Shown here piece by piece: positions 18,104-26,903 of a stretch of DNA of 64,000 nt. The notes beneath the pieces were generated by a model that saw nothing but the letters and a program-made list of their open reading frames with translations, was not told the origin of the DNA and ran no database searches. The number at the start of each line of letters is the position of its first letter. Position 1 is the stretch's first letter. Position numbers and translations under genes: made by a program. The stretch lies in NCBI GenBank assembly GCA_020433805.1, contig JAGRBZ010000005.1, positions 1 to 64,000 on the forward strand. The letters run 5' to 3'. Origin of the DNA: Anaerolineae bacterium. GTDB lineage: Bacteria; Chloroflexota; Anaerolineae; 4572-78; J111.

Positions 18104-18450
18104 TTGTTATTTTAGGCGCTTTGTATCAAAATCCTCAATTAGGCCCATAGTACAAATTGACAGTTTTAGAATAAGCCTACGTCGGTTAAAATTAATGGAA
18201 ATTAACATTCGATTTCCAAATATTCCAACTTCTTAATAAAGTTGACTCTGATAGGCCCTCCTATTAATAATTTTACGACGCATGAAGCTTCGATGAAAGA
18301 TCAGACTTCGGGTTGAGGGCTAAAACCTTAAACGTTGAAATCGTGGAGCGTAGTTCCAACTCTAAGATAAACGTAAGGATGTCTTGTTTTTTGAATTAAT
18401 CCGGAAAACTTTGCTATGAACCTCGAACCACTATAGACATAGGACAAGGT
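18104..18450. other. Intergenic region before the membrane cyclase gene
   Basis: This AT-rich gap has no recognisable gene. It presumably carries the promoter of the plus-strand cyclase gene; I could not pick a convincing -35/-10 pair. Confidence 0.35.
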
Positions 18451-20937
18451 ATGCTGTTTAACTCTATGATATTACCCAGTCAGGCTATCGTTCCTGTGAG
18501 CGTGGCTTTGGCCCATTTTATCTTGATGATTTACGTTTTTTCTAGAAGCGAGATAAAGCGCGATAAACTGTACAGTTTATTCTTAGCTTACTTATGGGCA
18601 ACTATTCTTTGGAATATAAATTTAGTTGTTGTTTTTTTTACGGACGTCGAAAACGCTTCTGGTGGCTTTAATTGGGCAAAACTGGCCCCTTACGGTTTGG
18701 TCGGTTTATCGGTTTTGTATTGGGCATTTATTCGGATGTTCTTTCAACGGTTGTGGCCAGAGCCATGGGTTTGGGCCATTCCTGGCTCGGTCTTGCTTTT
18801 AGCCGCCGGCCTCGACACGAAATGGCTTATTCTGCCTCCTCAAATTTATGCCTGGAGTAACGGCTGGCTGTTTCCGTCTAATGTTGGATTTGTCTTATGT
18901 GTTATTTGTGCTGCCTCGTTTATCATATTCTCATTTCTGACCGTTCAAATTCAGATGTTACAAACGCGCAGTCCAGCGCATAGAAACAGAATTCAATTTT
19001 TGTTGATAGCCACTTTGGCGCTTATGGGTGGCTATGGCATGTACCTATCTCTTATCGAGCCGTTTTGGACAATCGGGTTACTCATTACCGCCCTGGGAAG
19101 TACTCTGGCAACATATGTCGTTGCTGTTGAGGAACTTATTGATCTTAGCTCGGCATTTCGCTATGCGCTTAGCCGGCTTGTAACCGTGTTGGTTACCATC
19201 GGTGTTTATATTTCAGGAATATATTTAGTTCAAATCTTTGTAGGCGATCTACTGGCTTTGATGCTGCCGGTAGGATTTGTCGATCCGGTTCTGGTTGTAG
19301 CCGTTGTCGCTGCTGTCCTGCTAACGATAGTCTATATTCCGATTCAACGTCTCAGTAGGCGATTGACAGATCGCATTGTTTTTGGTCAACCTTATGATTA
19401 TCAAAAGGTTATTCAAAGTTATACCCAGTCGATTAGCAATATTCTGTATCCAAATGAGTTAGCTACGGTTGCTTTAAGTCATATAGGACAGACATTTGGG
19501 GTTACGATTGGGGTGCTATTTATGCTAGAGGCCGAAACCCCAGAAACGTTCAGTTTTCGAACATTCCCTTTCGCCGTGACCAATCAATTCCCTACCAAAT
19601 TGGTTTTAACCCACAATAGCTCAATCTCGCACCGGCTTGTCGATCAAGCCCAGCCCCTTTCCCAGTACAGTGTCGATATCTCGGCTCAGTTTCGTGATGC
19701 ACCTGAAGAGGATAGACATATGCTTCGCTCGCTCAATTTAGAGTGGTTCATCCCCATTCTAAAGAAGGATCAGCTCATAGGTATATTCGGTTTAGGCTCG
19801 AAAGTATCACAGCAGCGTTATACCGCCCAGGATCTGCGGTTGCTAAAAACATTGGCCGATCAAACTGCGCTAGCCTTAGAAAACGCTAGTTTGGTCGATC
19901 GATTACAGCGCAACTTGGAAGAAACCACGCATATGAAAAATTTAATGGACAGTGTGTTTGATAGTATGCAGACCGGCGTTCTCACCATCGACAAATGGAA
20001 TAAAATTACGCTTTTTAATAAATCTGCTGCCTCTATTTTAAGTTTGTCGCCTAAAAATAGTATTGGCGCACCCTACAATAAGATTATTCCGGAGCTGGCA
20101 AATACTATTTTTTCTAACTTGATGAAGAATGTGGTGGATCGAGACGAACGCTACACCAATTATGAAATTATTTCAGAACTGCCGGCCCGGGGACAAGTCA
20201 ATCTAACCGTCAACATGTCACCGTTGAAAGACGCCCAATTTCAAACCAATGGTGTCACCGTGGTTTTGGAAGACATGACGGAAACCAAACGCTTAAAGGC
20301 TGTACAGGATATGTTCCGCCGTTATGTATCTCCGGCAGTGGTTGATCGACTGCCGGCAGACCCTTCGGGCCTGGAATTAGGTGGGCATCGCCAATTGATT
20401 ACTGTGCTTTTTGCCGATATTCGAGGATTTACCCGATTTAGCGAGCATCTTGAGCCTGAAAAATTGGTGGATGCGCTCAACGAGTATCTATCAATGGCTG
20501 CCTCTTCAATTTTGATGTATGAAGGCACTTTGGATAAGTTTGTAGGAGACGCGGTGATGGGTATTTTTAATGCGCCGCTCGACCAGCCCGATCATACGCT
20601 TAGGGCGGTTAGAGCCGCCACAGCAATGCAGCGTGCTATCCACGATTACCATAAAAATATTGGTCAAGAGCGCCACTTGAGTTTTGGTATCGGTATCCAC
20701 GTCGGTGAGGCGGTTGTGGGTAACGTAGGCATGTCTGATCGAATGGATTATACAGCTATCGGTGATACCGTTAATTTAGCCAAACGTATTCAAGAGAATA
20801 CACCGGGTGATAAAATACTCATTAGCAAAGCTGTCTACGATAGCGTGCAAGACTCAGTGAAAGCCGTTTTCTATAAAGAGATGAAAGTGAAAAACCGCGA
20901 ACAACCGGTAAAAACCTATGAAATTCAAATTATCTGA
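18451..20937 (+). CDS. Membrane adenylate cyclase with 7TM-like, GAF and PAS domains
   Basis: The predicted product makes cAMP in response to input signals; 828 residues. The first 290 residues form about eight hydrophobic helices, like the 7TM sensor region of some histidine kinases. A GAF domain (about 325-480), a linker helix, a PAS domain (about 505-620) and a class III cyclase domain (about 625-828) follow. The cyclase keeps both metal Asp residues (FADIRGF and FVGDAVMGIF), the purine-contact Lys (LDKF) and Asp (TAIGDTVN), and the Asn/Arg pair (VNLAKRIQ), so it should work as a homodimer and prefer ATP. It starts with an ATG after AGGACAAGG. It is followed after 24 bases by a PAP2-VanZ fusion gene. 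Confidence 0.9.
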   Translation: MLFNSMILPSQAIVPVSVALAHFILMIYVFSRSEIKRDKLYSLFLAYLWATILWNINLVVVFFTDVENASGGFNWAKLAPYGLVGLSVLYWAFIRMFFQRLWPEPWVWAIPGSVLLLAAGLDTKWLILPPQIYAWSNGWLFPSNVGFVLCVICAASFIIFSFLTVQIQMLQTRSPAHRNRIQFLLIATLALMGGYGMYLSLIEPFWTIGLLITALGSTLATYVVAVEELIDLSSAFRYALSRLVTVLVTIGVYISGIYLVQIFVGDLLALMLPVGFVDPVLVVAVVAAVLLTIVYIPIQRLSRRLTDRIVFGQPYDYQKVIQSYTQSISNILYPNELATVALSHIGQTFGVTIGVLFMLEAETPETFSFRTFPFAVTNQFPTKLVLTHNSSISHRLVDQAQPLSQYSVDISAQFRDAPEEDRHMLRSLNLEWFIPILKKDQLIGIFGLGSKVSQQRYTAQDLRLLKTLADQTALALENASLVDRLQRNLEETTHMKNLMDSVFDSMQTGVLTIDKWNKITLFNKSAASILSLSPKNSIGAPYNKIIPELANTIFSNLMKNVVDRDERYTNYEIISELPARGQVNLTVNMSPLKDAQFQTNGVTVVLEDMTETKRLKAVQDMFRRYVSPAVVDRLPADPSGLELGGHRQLITVLFADIRGFTRFSEHLEPEKLVDALNEYLSMAASSILMYEGTLDKFVGDAVMGIFNAPLDQPDHTLRAVRAATAMQRAIHDYHKNIGQERHLSFGIGIHVGEAVVGNVGMSDRMDYTAIGDTVNLAKRIQENTPGDKILISKAVYDSVQDSVKAVFYKEMKVKNREQPVKTYEIQII

Positions 20938-20961
20938 TCGCGTCTAGAACAGGAGCTTTCT

Positions 20962-21846
20962 ATGGAATCGTTTTTTCTCACATTAATTAATCAAAATCTG
21001 AGTCATCCTATTTTGGATCAGGTTGTACTTGGTGTTACTCTGGCAGGATTAATTTTCTTACCGACTCTGGGCTTAGGGTTGTGGATTACGGATAAACAGG
21101 AACGCGTTGGCAAAGCTATTTTAACAGCTTGTGTCTCGAGTGTAGTGTTCGCCATTGCTTTTCAATTTCTGTCATTACGAACCGGCCCTGAGGACGTTCG
21201 AATGGTACAAGGCGGCTTTAGTTTGTTGGCTTTTCCCAGTGGCTACACAGCCATGGCTTTTAGTGTTGCGATGATTGTTGTGTTGGCCTATCGTCGATGG
21301 CACTGGAGTTTGCTTGCCGTTGGGGGGGCTGTTTTTATTGCGTTTAGCCGAGTTTACCTGGGGCTTCATTACCCCTCCGATGTTTTTGGTGGGGCGGTTT
21401 TAGGTAGCGCTATCGGTGCGGCTAGTTACGCCATTATGGGAGAAGTACCGAACCGATGGGATTGGTTACTGTGGCCGCAAATCGCACTGGCCGCACTGGT
21501 TACAGAGATGGCTTATTTAGGGATTTTACCGCTTTACGTAGTGCAGTGGCCCTATGCGGATAAGGTGTTTCACTTTTTACTATTTGGGGCGATTGTTTTC
21601 TGGCTTAATCTTTGGTTTCGAGGACGTTACGTTGCAATTGGGAAATGGTCTATTCCCTTGGCGATTTTGTTGCCGTTAGCCATCGTCGCGATGGAAGAGG
21701 GTGCGCAAAGTTTCTCACCTTTAAGAACAGCCGATATAACCGATTTCGCGTTTGATTTGGCTGGAATGTTTTTCTTTTGGTGGCTGAGTAACAAAATCCT
21801 CAAAGCACGCTCACATCAAACTGCTTATAACTCGGGCTCGTTGTAA
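20962..21846 (+). CDS. PAP2-like domain fused to VanZ-like domain
   Basis: This is a polytopic membrane protein of 294 residues. Residues 1-155 resemble the PAP2 lipid-phosphatase family: AFPSGYTAMAF and SRVYLGLHYPSDVFGG match motifs 2 and 3. Residues about 175-285 resemble VanZ (DKVFHFLLFGAIVFW, MEEGAQSFSPLRTADITDFAFDLAG). Two catalytic features are altered: motif 2 reads PSGY instead of PSGH, and motif 1 has LRTGPED instead of the Lys...Arg-Pro pattern, so the phosphatase may be inactive or changed. An ATG with AGGAG seven bases upstream fixes the start. It sits 24 bases after a cyclase gene, probably in the same transcript. Family knowledge suggests lipid-phosphate or envelope functions. 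Confidence 0.82.
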   Translation: MESFFLTLINQNLSHPILDQVVLGVTLAGLIFLPTLGLGLWITDKQERVGKAILTACVSSVVFAIAFQFLSLRTGPEDVRMVQGGFSLLAFPSGYTAMAFSVAMIVVLAYRRWHWSLLAVGGAVFIAFSRVYLGLHYPSDVFGGAVLGSAIGAASYAIMGEVPNRWDWLLWPQIALAALVTEMAYLGILPLYVVQWPYADKVFHFLLFGAIVFWLNLWFRGRYVAIGKWSIPLAILLPLAIVAMEEGAQSFSPLRTADITDFAFDLAGMFFFWWLSNKILKARSHQTAYNSGSL

Positions 21847-21886
21847 AAATTTTGTACCCAACAAGCCAAAGCCTACTCTTTCTACT

Positions 21887-21918
21887 CTGTCAATTGCACA
21901 GTATTGACAGATTAGTTT
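21887..21918 (+). terminator. Terminator after the PAP2-VanZ gene
   Basis: An 8-bp stem CTGTCAAT/ATTGACAG (21887-21894 with 21903-21910) is followed by ATTAGTTTTT, in the short gap between convergent genes. Confidence 0.6.
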
Positions 21919-21922
21919 TTCG

Positions 21923-22465
21923 TTAACTGCGTTTTATACCATCCGGCATAATAGTCTCTTTGAGGCTGCTTATAATACTTAGCTGCTCCCGCGTAATATT
22001 GGCTTCGCTTAAATTGGCATAGCCAAAATCCGCACCACTGGTGTTGGCACCGATCATCATGGCTTCGGTGAGATCAGCATACGCAAAGTTGGCTCTAAAT
22101 AAGTTTGCTCCACGCAGATTGACGCGATGTAAGTAAGCGTAACTTAAATTGGCACCCCGTAAGTTGGTGCGACGTAGGTCAGCTTCATTAAGATGCGTTT
22201 TATACAGATTTCCCCGGAAAAGATTGGCACTATTCAAGTTTATTCTATCGAGCGTGGCTTCGCTGAGATCCGCTTCCCTTAGGTAAGCCCAGCCTAAATT
22301 TGCCCCTGTTAGATTAGCACCCCTTAAATTTGCACCACTTAAATAGGCGCGATGCAAATTAATTCCGCTTAAATCCATTCCCGCTAAGTTCGCTCCCGTT
22401 AAGTTAGGAAGCTGACTTTTTTGACGTGCCAACGTAATGATTTTTTCTACATCTTCGCGGTTCAT
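21923..22465 (-). CDS. Pentapeptide-repeat protein
   Basis: Of the 180 residues, about 21-155 are tandem A(N/D)LXX pentapeptides (for example GANLRGANLTGANLGWAYL), giving about 25 repeats of a right-handed quadrilateral beta-helix. There is no signal peptide or membrane helix, so it should be cytoplasmic. Such proteins often act as protein-protein or DNA-mimic modules, but the function is not predictable from the fold. The start ATG lies 20 bases after the stop of the large cyclase/ATPase gene on the same strand, so the two are probably co-transcribed. Confidence 0.88.
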   Translation of the reverse strand: MNREDVEKIITLARQKSQLPNLTGANLAGMDLSGINLHRAYLSGANLRGANLTGANLGWAYLREADLSEATLDRINLNSANLFRGNLYKTHLNEADLRRTNLRGANLSYAYLHRVNLRGANLFRANFAYADLTEAMMIGANTSGADFGYANLSEANITREQLSIISSLKETIMPDGIKRS

Positions 22466-22485
22466 GGCCAGTAACCAGTGATTGT

Positions 22486-25400
22486 TTATCCAGTTATCAA
22501 AGATGGCTCAAGTTCTTTCTCCCAGATGGTAACTATATCCTGATGCCACTGGACATTCTCTAAATAGTTACGTCTTTGTTTGCCGTTATGAAAATGATTG
22601 GCCTTCTGTTGAAGATTCCTATGTGCTTTCTCTAAAATACCCTGCGCGTTATGAACAAAACTAGGATTAATTTGCGATAACGTTGTAAATATATTGTAAA
22701 CCTTTAAGTGAACCCATGCCAAATTATTTGTGCCCGTAGTTTCCTGATTTTGCGATAACATTAGAATTTTATTCACATAGGCTAAGGCTTTTTCTCTTTG
22801 GCCTTGAGCAATAGCAATGTTGGCCATACCGACTAAAATATCGATGGTTAGATGTTGTTGGTTAAGCGTGTATCGTAACTGCAAGGCCTGTTCGTATGCC
22901 ATAAAAGCCTCTTCGAGATGACCTAATTCAGCTAATGCATGTCCCAAATAGGTTAAGCTATAACTCTCACCGATCCGGAACTTCAACTTTCGGACAATAG
23001 CTATGGCTAGCTCACAATACCGTTTGGTTGTTTGATAGTTGCCCAAATAATAGTATACAACACTCAATTTACTGAGCGAGTCAGCTTCGCCAAGTGGGGT
23101 CCCAATTTCTTCACGAATACCAAGCGATTGACCCAGATAACTGCGTGCCGGTAGATAGTCGCCTTGATAACAATAGGTTATTCCTAAGTTACAGAGAGCA
23201 TCGGCTACCAACTGCCGATCTTGTATTTCACGGCCAATGTCAAGGGCTTGTTCAAAATAGTCTCGGGCTACCTCGTAATCTTCTGTGTAGAGATAGAGCA
23301 AACCAATATTATGAAATGTTTTAGTTTCACTCCGTTTATGACCAACCCCATAATAGATGTGGATGGCCTGCTCAAAGTGTTCGCGGGCCGCTCCATAATT
23401 ACCCTGTTGATAGTTAATCAGGCCCAGTGTATTAAGAACGTCGGCTTCGACCAAAGGCTGCGACTTGCGCCGACAAAGCCAAAGAGCACGTTGACAACAA
23501 GATTTGGCCGCTACATAATTTCCTTGGGTGTAGTAGGTATCGGCCAAAGCTTGCAAACATTTGGCTTCGGAGAGTGTATTATTGTCCTGTTGGGCTTTTG
23601 CTAAGGCTTCCTCTAATAAATTATAGGCCAGGTCAAATGAGTTTTGGTAGGTCAAAGCCTGGCTCCAAACAATGTAGCTCTCAATAAAAAGGCTAAGATC
23701 CTGACTCTGCTGAGCATAAGTAGCTGCCTCTTGTGCTGCGGTAATGGCTTCTGGATAGTTGCTCATTGCTTCGGCATACCAAGCCCAGTGTAAGGCCACC
23801 ACGCCTAACTGATTAGGGTTATCTACGTGTTGAACCAATTCTGTCAGAGACATTAAGTCAGCTTTTTGGCGGGAGCGTTCTCCAAGGCGATGATAAACCG
23901 TTTCGCGTGCCAGCAGCAGATTATAGCGTTCGGTTTTATTGCTGTTAGGCGTTAAAAATAAAGCGCGATTAAGATAACCAACGGCTTCGGCATTAGCAAA
24001 CTCTCTAACGGCTTGTTGTCCGACCAAAGCGGAATAATAATGCTCTTGATTTTCATCTTCCGCTTGGTGCCAATGGTAGACCAGCAGTGCATAAAATGGT
24101 GATAAAGGTGTTTGGTTGAGGGGGACTGTAGGTTTGGATGAAAAACTTTGGGCAACTTTGACCTCAGGCGGAAGAAATAGTCTATCTGTATCGATTTTAA
24201 AAGTATCCTCATACCACTGCGCCACACTGCGATGGAGCTGCCGTCGTCGATCAAACAAAAGCGATTGATACGTCACTTCTCGAATAATGGTATGTTTAAA
24301 GGTATACGTTGTATCCGATATTGACGTTTCGATTTCGATCAAGCCCAGGTGGACTAAATCATCAAGATATACTTTAATAATATCGTCCTTGATTTCCAAA
24401 TGTTTTTTAAGCGTATCTCTTAAAATATTGTATGGAAATATTTGACCAATAACAGCGGCCACTCTCAAAATAAGTTGTTTTTCTGGGGCGAGTCGATCAA
24501 TTCTTGACAAGATGATGTTTTGAATTGTTGGTGGCAAAGTTTGGGCAGCTCGATTGAGATCACCACTAATTAAACAACGCACTTTGTCTTGCATGGCCTT
24601 AAAGGTAATAAAACCGTTATCACGCAATGCATAAAATATTTCTTCAGCAAAAAACGGATTACCCCCGGCCCGTTGGCGAATGAGTTCAGCTACAGCTTCC
24701 GGTAATTCATAACGGTTTAAACCCAATTTCATAGCAGCAATCGTTAGTGTATCATCCGGTTGCATCGCTTCAAGACGCAGGTACTCTGTTTCTTCCAATG
24801 CCGCTAAAAGAACGGCATTGGTGCGCATTGTAATACCTTCCATCAGTCGGGTAGCAACGATGAGAAAAATAGGTGTTTTATCCTTAATAGCCGAGACTGC
24901 CATCAAAACCGTAAATTTCCAGGAAAGCTCATCAAACCATTGTGCATCTTCTAAAACGATAACAAGTGGATTGTGTTTTGCTTTTGTTTTGAGTAATGTG
25001 ATTAAGAGCCAAATCAATTCATCTTGACGCTCTTCTGGTGAAAGGGTGCTTACATAGGCACTCTCCGGCAAATTGATATCAAATAAATCGTTCAGTAAAC
25101 AGGCTCGATCGATTAACGTTGGTGTAATTTCGGAGATTTGATCAATAATATATTGGTGCAATTTCAGCGAAAGATCATCGACTTGATTAAGCTCAAAGTA
25201 AGCACTGAATATATCTTGCCAGACATATAACGGTTTTTGTTGCTCTATACTCTTGCCCCGCCCTAGAAGCGTAGTTACCCCATAACTTCGCGCCCGCCGT
25301 ACCACAGCGTGAACCAACTGCGATTTTCCAATTCCGGCTTCCCCTTCAATAATTGAGACTCGGGGATTTCCGTTTTTAACATCTTGAAGTTTTTGAGTCA

Positions 25401-26751
25401 GCGTGGCTAACGCTTCCTGGCGTGCCACAAGTTGATTCGTTGATCCGGTTTGTTGAATATAACCCAGTTGCTCTAGCGGGTTATGTTCACCGGTAGGCCG
25501 GTAAATAGGTACTAAGCCGGCTTTGCCTTTGATTTGGGTTGGGGTCAAATATTCGAATTTTATTTGGTTATATGTGCTTCGATAGGTTTCGTAGTTGCAG
25601 CAAATTCGGCCCGGACCAGCTACCCCCATAAGGCGGGCTGCCAAATTGACGGTATCCCCCATAACGGTATATTCGCGTCGTGTATCGCCGCCGACCGGCC
25701 CGGCAAAAACCCGTCCCGTAGTGATACCAATAGCCAATTCTATTTGTTGTTTTTGAGCCAGTGTTTGTAATTCTAGTGCACATCGCACGGCCCGTTCGGG
25801 ATCATCTTCATGGGCATCAGGAGGCGCACCAAACAAAATGAGCAGAACCGTTCCTTTGTCATCTACCGTTATGCGTGGTAAACACCCTTGAAAGTGATAG
25901 ATGCTGTATTGCGCACTGCACATAAATGCGTGGAGACGTTCGATAGCGTGAGGTTGATCATAGTCAAAATTTTTGATACCGGCGAATAATACGCTCATGG
26001 GGCGTAGCGTTGCTAACCAGGCGTGTAGCTCCTGGTCAAGCCATGTACGGACGGGACGAGGAATATAACAACGTAGAAGATGTTCAGCGTTAACCTCATT
26101 GTGTATTGATGCCCAATCTAGGATATCAATAGGGCGAGCAGGCAGCATACCGGGATGGATAATGGCCTCAGCCTCCGGGCTGAGAACAATTTCGCCTTGT
26201 CGAGCACTGTTTTCAGCTTGAGCGGTTTGTCGCAGTGGGTCGCCGGCAATAATATATTCCCATCGATTTTCTACACCGCCAATGTGGGCCGAAATGAGTT
26301 CGCCGGCTCCAATTCCCATTTTCAGCTTGAGCGCGACTAAGCCGACACTACTTTCCAATACGCCAAATTCATCCATCGCCGACTGCATATTTTCTGCAGC
26401 TTGCTTAGCCCGGCGTGTAGCCATACCCAGAGATTCGTCATTGGCCGCAAAAACCACCATAAGCGAGTCGCCGCCAAATTTAACCACTTCACCGCCTTCC
26501 GCTTCGGCAAAAGCAATCATCCAACTAAAATAACGGTTTAGTAGCCGGGTTAACTCCTCAGGCCCTTCAGAACCACGTTGGCCCAAGGCTTCTGTGAGCG
26601 GTGTGAAGCCCGATACATCGGCAAACAGAACAGCCGCTTGAAATCGTTTTGTTTTAGGTTTGTTAGGGAGCGTTTTTAATGTGCCATTTAGAGCAGCTCT
26701 CGTTAAACTGAGCGGCACATAAGCAGCTGCAGTGCGTAATGGGTTTGACAT
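22486..26751 (-). CDS. Tandem cyclase / AAA-type ATPase / TPR signalling protein, soluble-AC-like
   Basis: This is a 1421-residue soluble protein. Two class III cyclase domains come first. C1 (about 35-200) has FADVSGF and KFGGDSLMVVF with both metal Asp residues but lacks the Asn/Arg pair. C2 (about 248-410) has lost the first metal Asp (FAGIKNF) but keeps YTVMGDTVNLAARLM. Together they could make one catalytic site, as in mammalian soluble adenylyl cyclase. A STAND/AAA-type ATPase follows (Walker A GEAGIGKS near 468-475; Walker B-like LVIVLEDAQW near 595-604). The C-terminal half has many TPR-like helical repeats (about 900-1350). It likely couples ligand or protein sensing to cAMP production. 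It is followed by a pentapeptide-repeat gene 20 bases downstream. Confidence 0.85.
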   Translation of the reverse strand: MSNPLRTAAAYVPLSLTRAALNGTLKTLPNKPKTKRFQAAVLFADVSGFTPLTEALGQRGSEGPEELTRLLNRYFSWMIAFAEAEGGEVVKFGGDSLMVVFAANDESLGMATRRAKQAAENMQSAMDEFGVLESSVGLVALKLKMGIGAGELISAHIGGVENRWEYIIAGDPLRQTAQAENSARQGEIVLSPEAEAIIHPGMLPARPIDILDWASIHNEVNAEHLLRCYIPRPVRTWLDQELHAWLATLRPMSVLFAGIKNFDYDQPHAIERLHAFMCSAQYSIYHFQGCLPRITVDDKGTVLLILFGAPPDAHEDDPERAVRCALELQTLAQKQQIELAIGITTGRVFAGPVGGDTRREYTVMGDTVNLAARLMGVAGPGRICCNYETYRSTYNQIKFEYLTPTQIKGKAGLVPIYRPTGEHNPLEQLGYIQQTGSTNQLVARQEALATLTQKLQDVKNGNPRVSIIEGEAGIGKSQLVHAVVRRARSYGVTTLLGRGKSIEQQKPLYVWQDIFSAYFELNQVDDLSLKLHQYIIDQISEITPTLIDRACLLNDLFDINLPESAYVSTLSPEERQDELIWLLITLLKTKAKHNPLVIVLEDAQWFDELSWKFTVLMAVSAIKDKTPIFLIVATRLMEGITMRTNAVLLAALEETEYLRLEAMQPDDTLTIAAMKLGLNRYELPEAVAELIRQRAGGNPFFAEEIFYALRDNGFITFKAMQDKVRCLISGDLNRAAQTLPPTIQNIILSRIDRLAPEKQLILRVAAVIGQIFPYNILRDTLKKHLEIKDDIIKVYLDDLVHLGLIEIETSISDTTYTFKHTIIREVTYQSLLFDRRRQLHRSVAQWYEDTFKIDTDRLFLPPEVKVAQSFSSKPTVPLNQTPLSPFYALLVYHWHQAEDENQEHYYSALVGQQAVREFANAEAVGYLNRALFLTPNSNKTERYNLLLARETVYHRLGERSRQKADLMSLTELVQHVDNPNQLGVVALHWAWYAEAMSNYPEAITAAQEAATYAQQSQDLSLFIESYIVWSQALTYQNSFDLAYNLLEEALAKAQQDNNTLSEAKCLQALADTYYTQGNYVAAKSCCQRALWLCRRKSQPLVEADVLNTLGLINYQQGNYGAAREHFEQAIHIYYGVGHKRSETKTFHNIGLLYLYTEDYEVARDYFEQALDIGREIQDRQLVADALCNLGITYCYQGDYLPARSYLGQSLGIREEIGTPLGEADSLSKLSVVYYYLGNYQTTKRYCELAIAIVRKLKFRIGESYSLTYLGHALAELGHLEEAFMAYEQALQLRYTLNQQHLTIDILVGMANIAIAQGQREKALAYVNKILMLSQNQETTGTNNLAWVHLKVYNIFTTLSQINPSFVHNAQGILEKAHRNLQQKANHFHNGKQRRNYLENVQWHQDIVTIWEKELEPSLITG

Positions 26752-26797
26752 ACTGATCCGAAGACGTGTTTATGGAAAATCGCTGGTTTTTTACAGT

Positions 26798-26814
26798 ATA
26801 ACATAGTCTGTTAT
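26798..26814. promoter_or_regulatory. Operator-like inverted repeat between divergent genes
   Basis: ATAACA (26798-26803) and TGTTAT (26809-26814) are separated by five bases, in the 152-base gap between the minus-strand cyclase gene and the plus-strand glycosyltransferase-like gene. It could bind a dimeric regulator of either gene. There is no family match. Confidence 0.35.
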
Positions 26815-26903
26815 GCCAGACTACCCTAATTAACAGTATCATTGTCCTGTTCTTAGGTCTAAAGATATTGCCGACTTATCTCGACCGGCTTATAATCGGC
26901 GCT

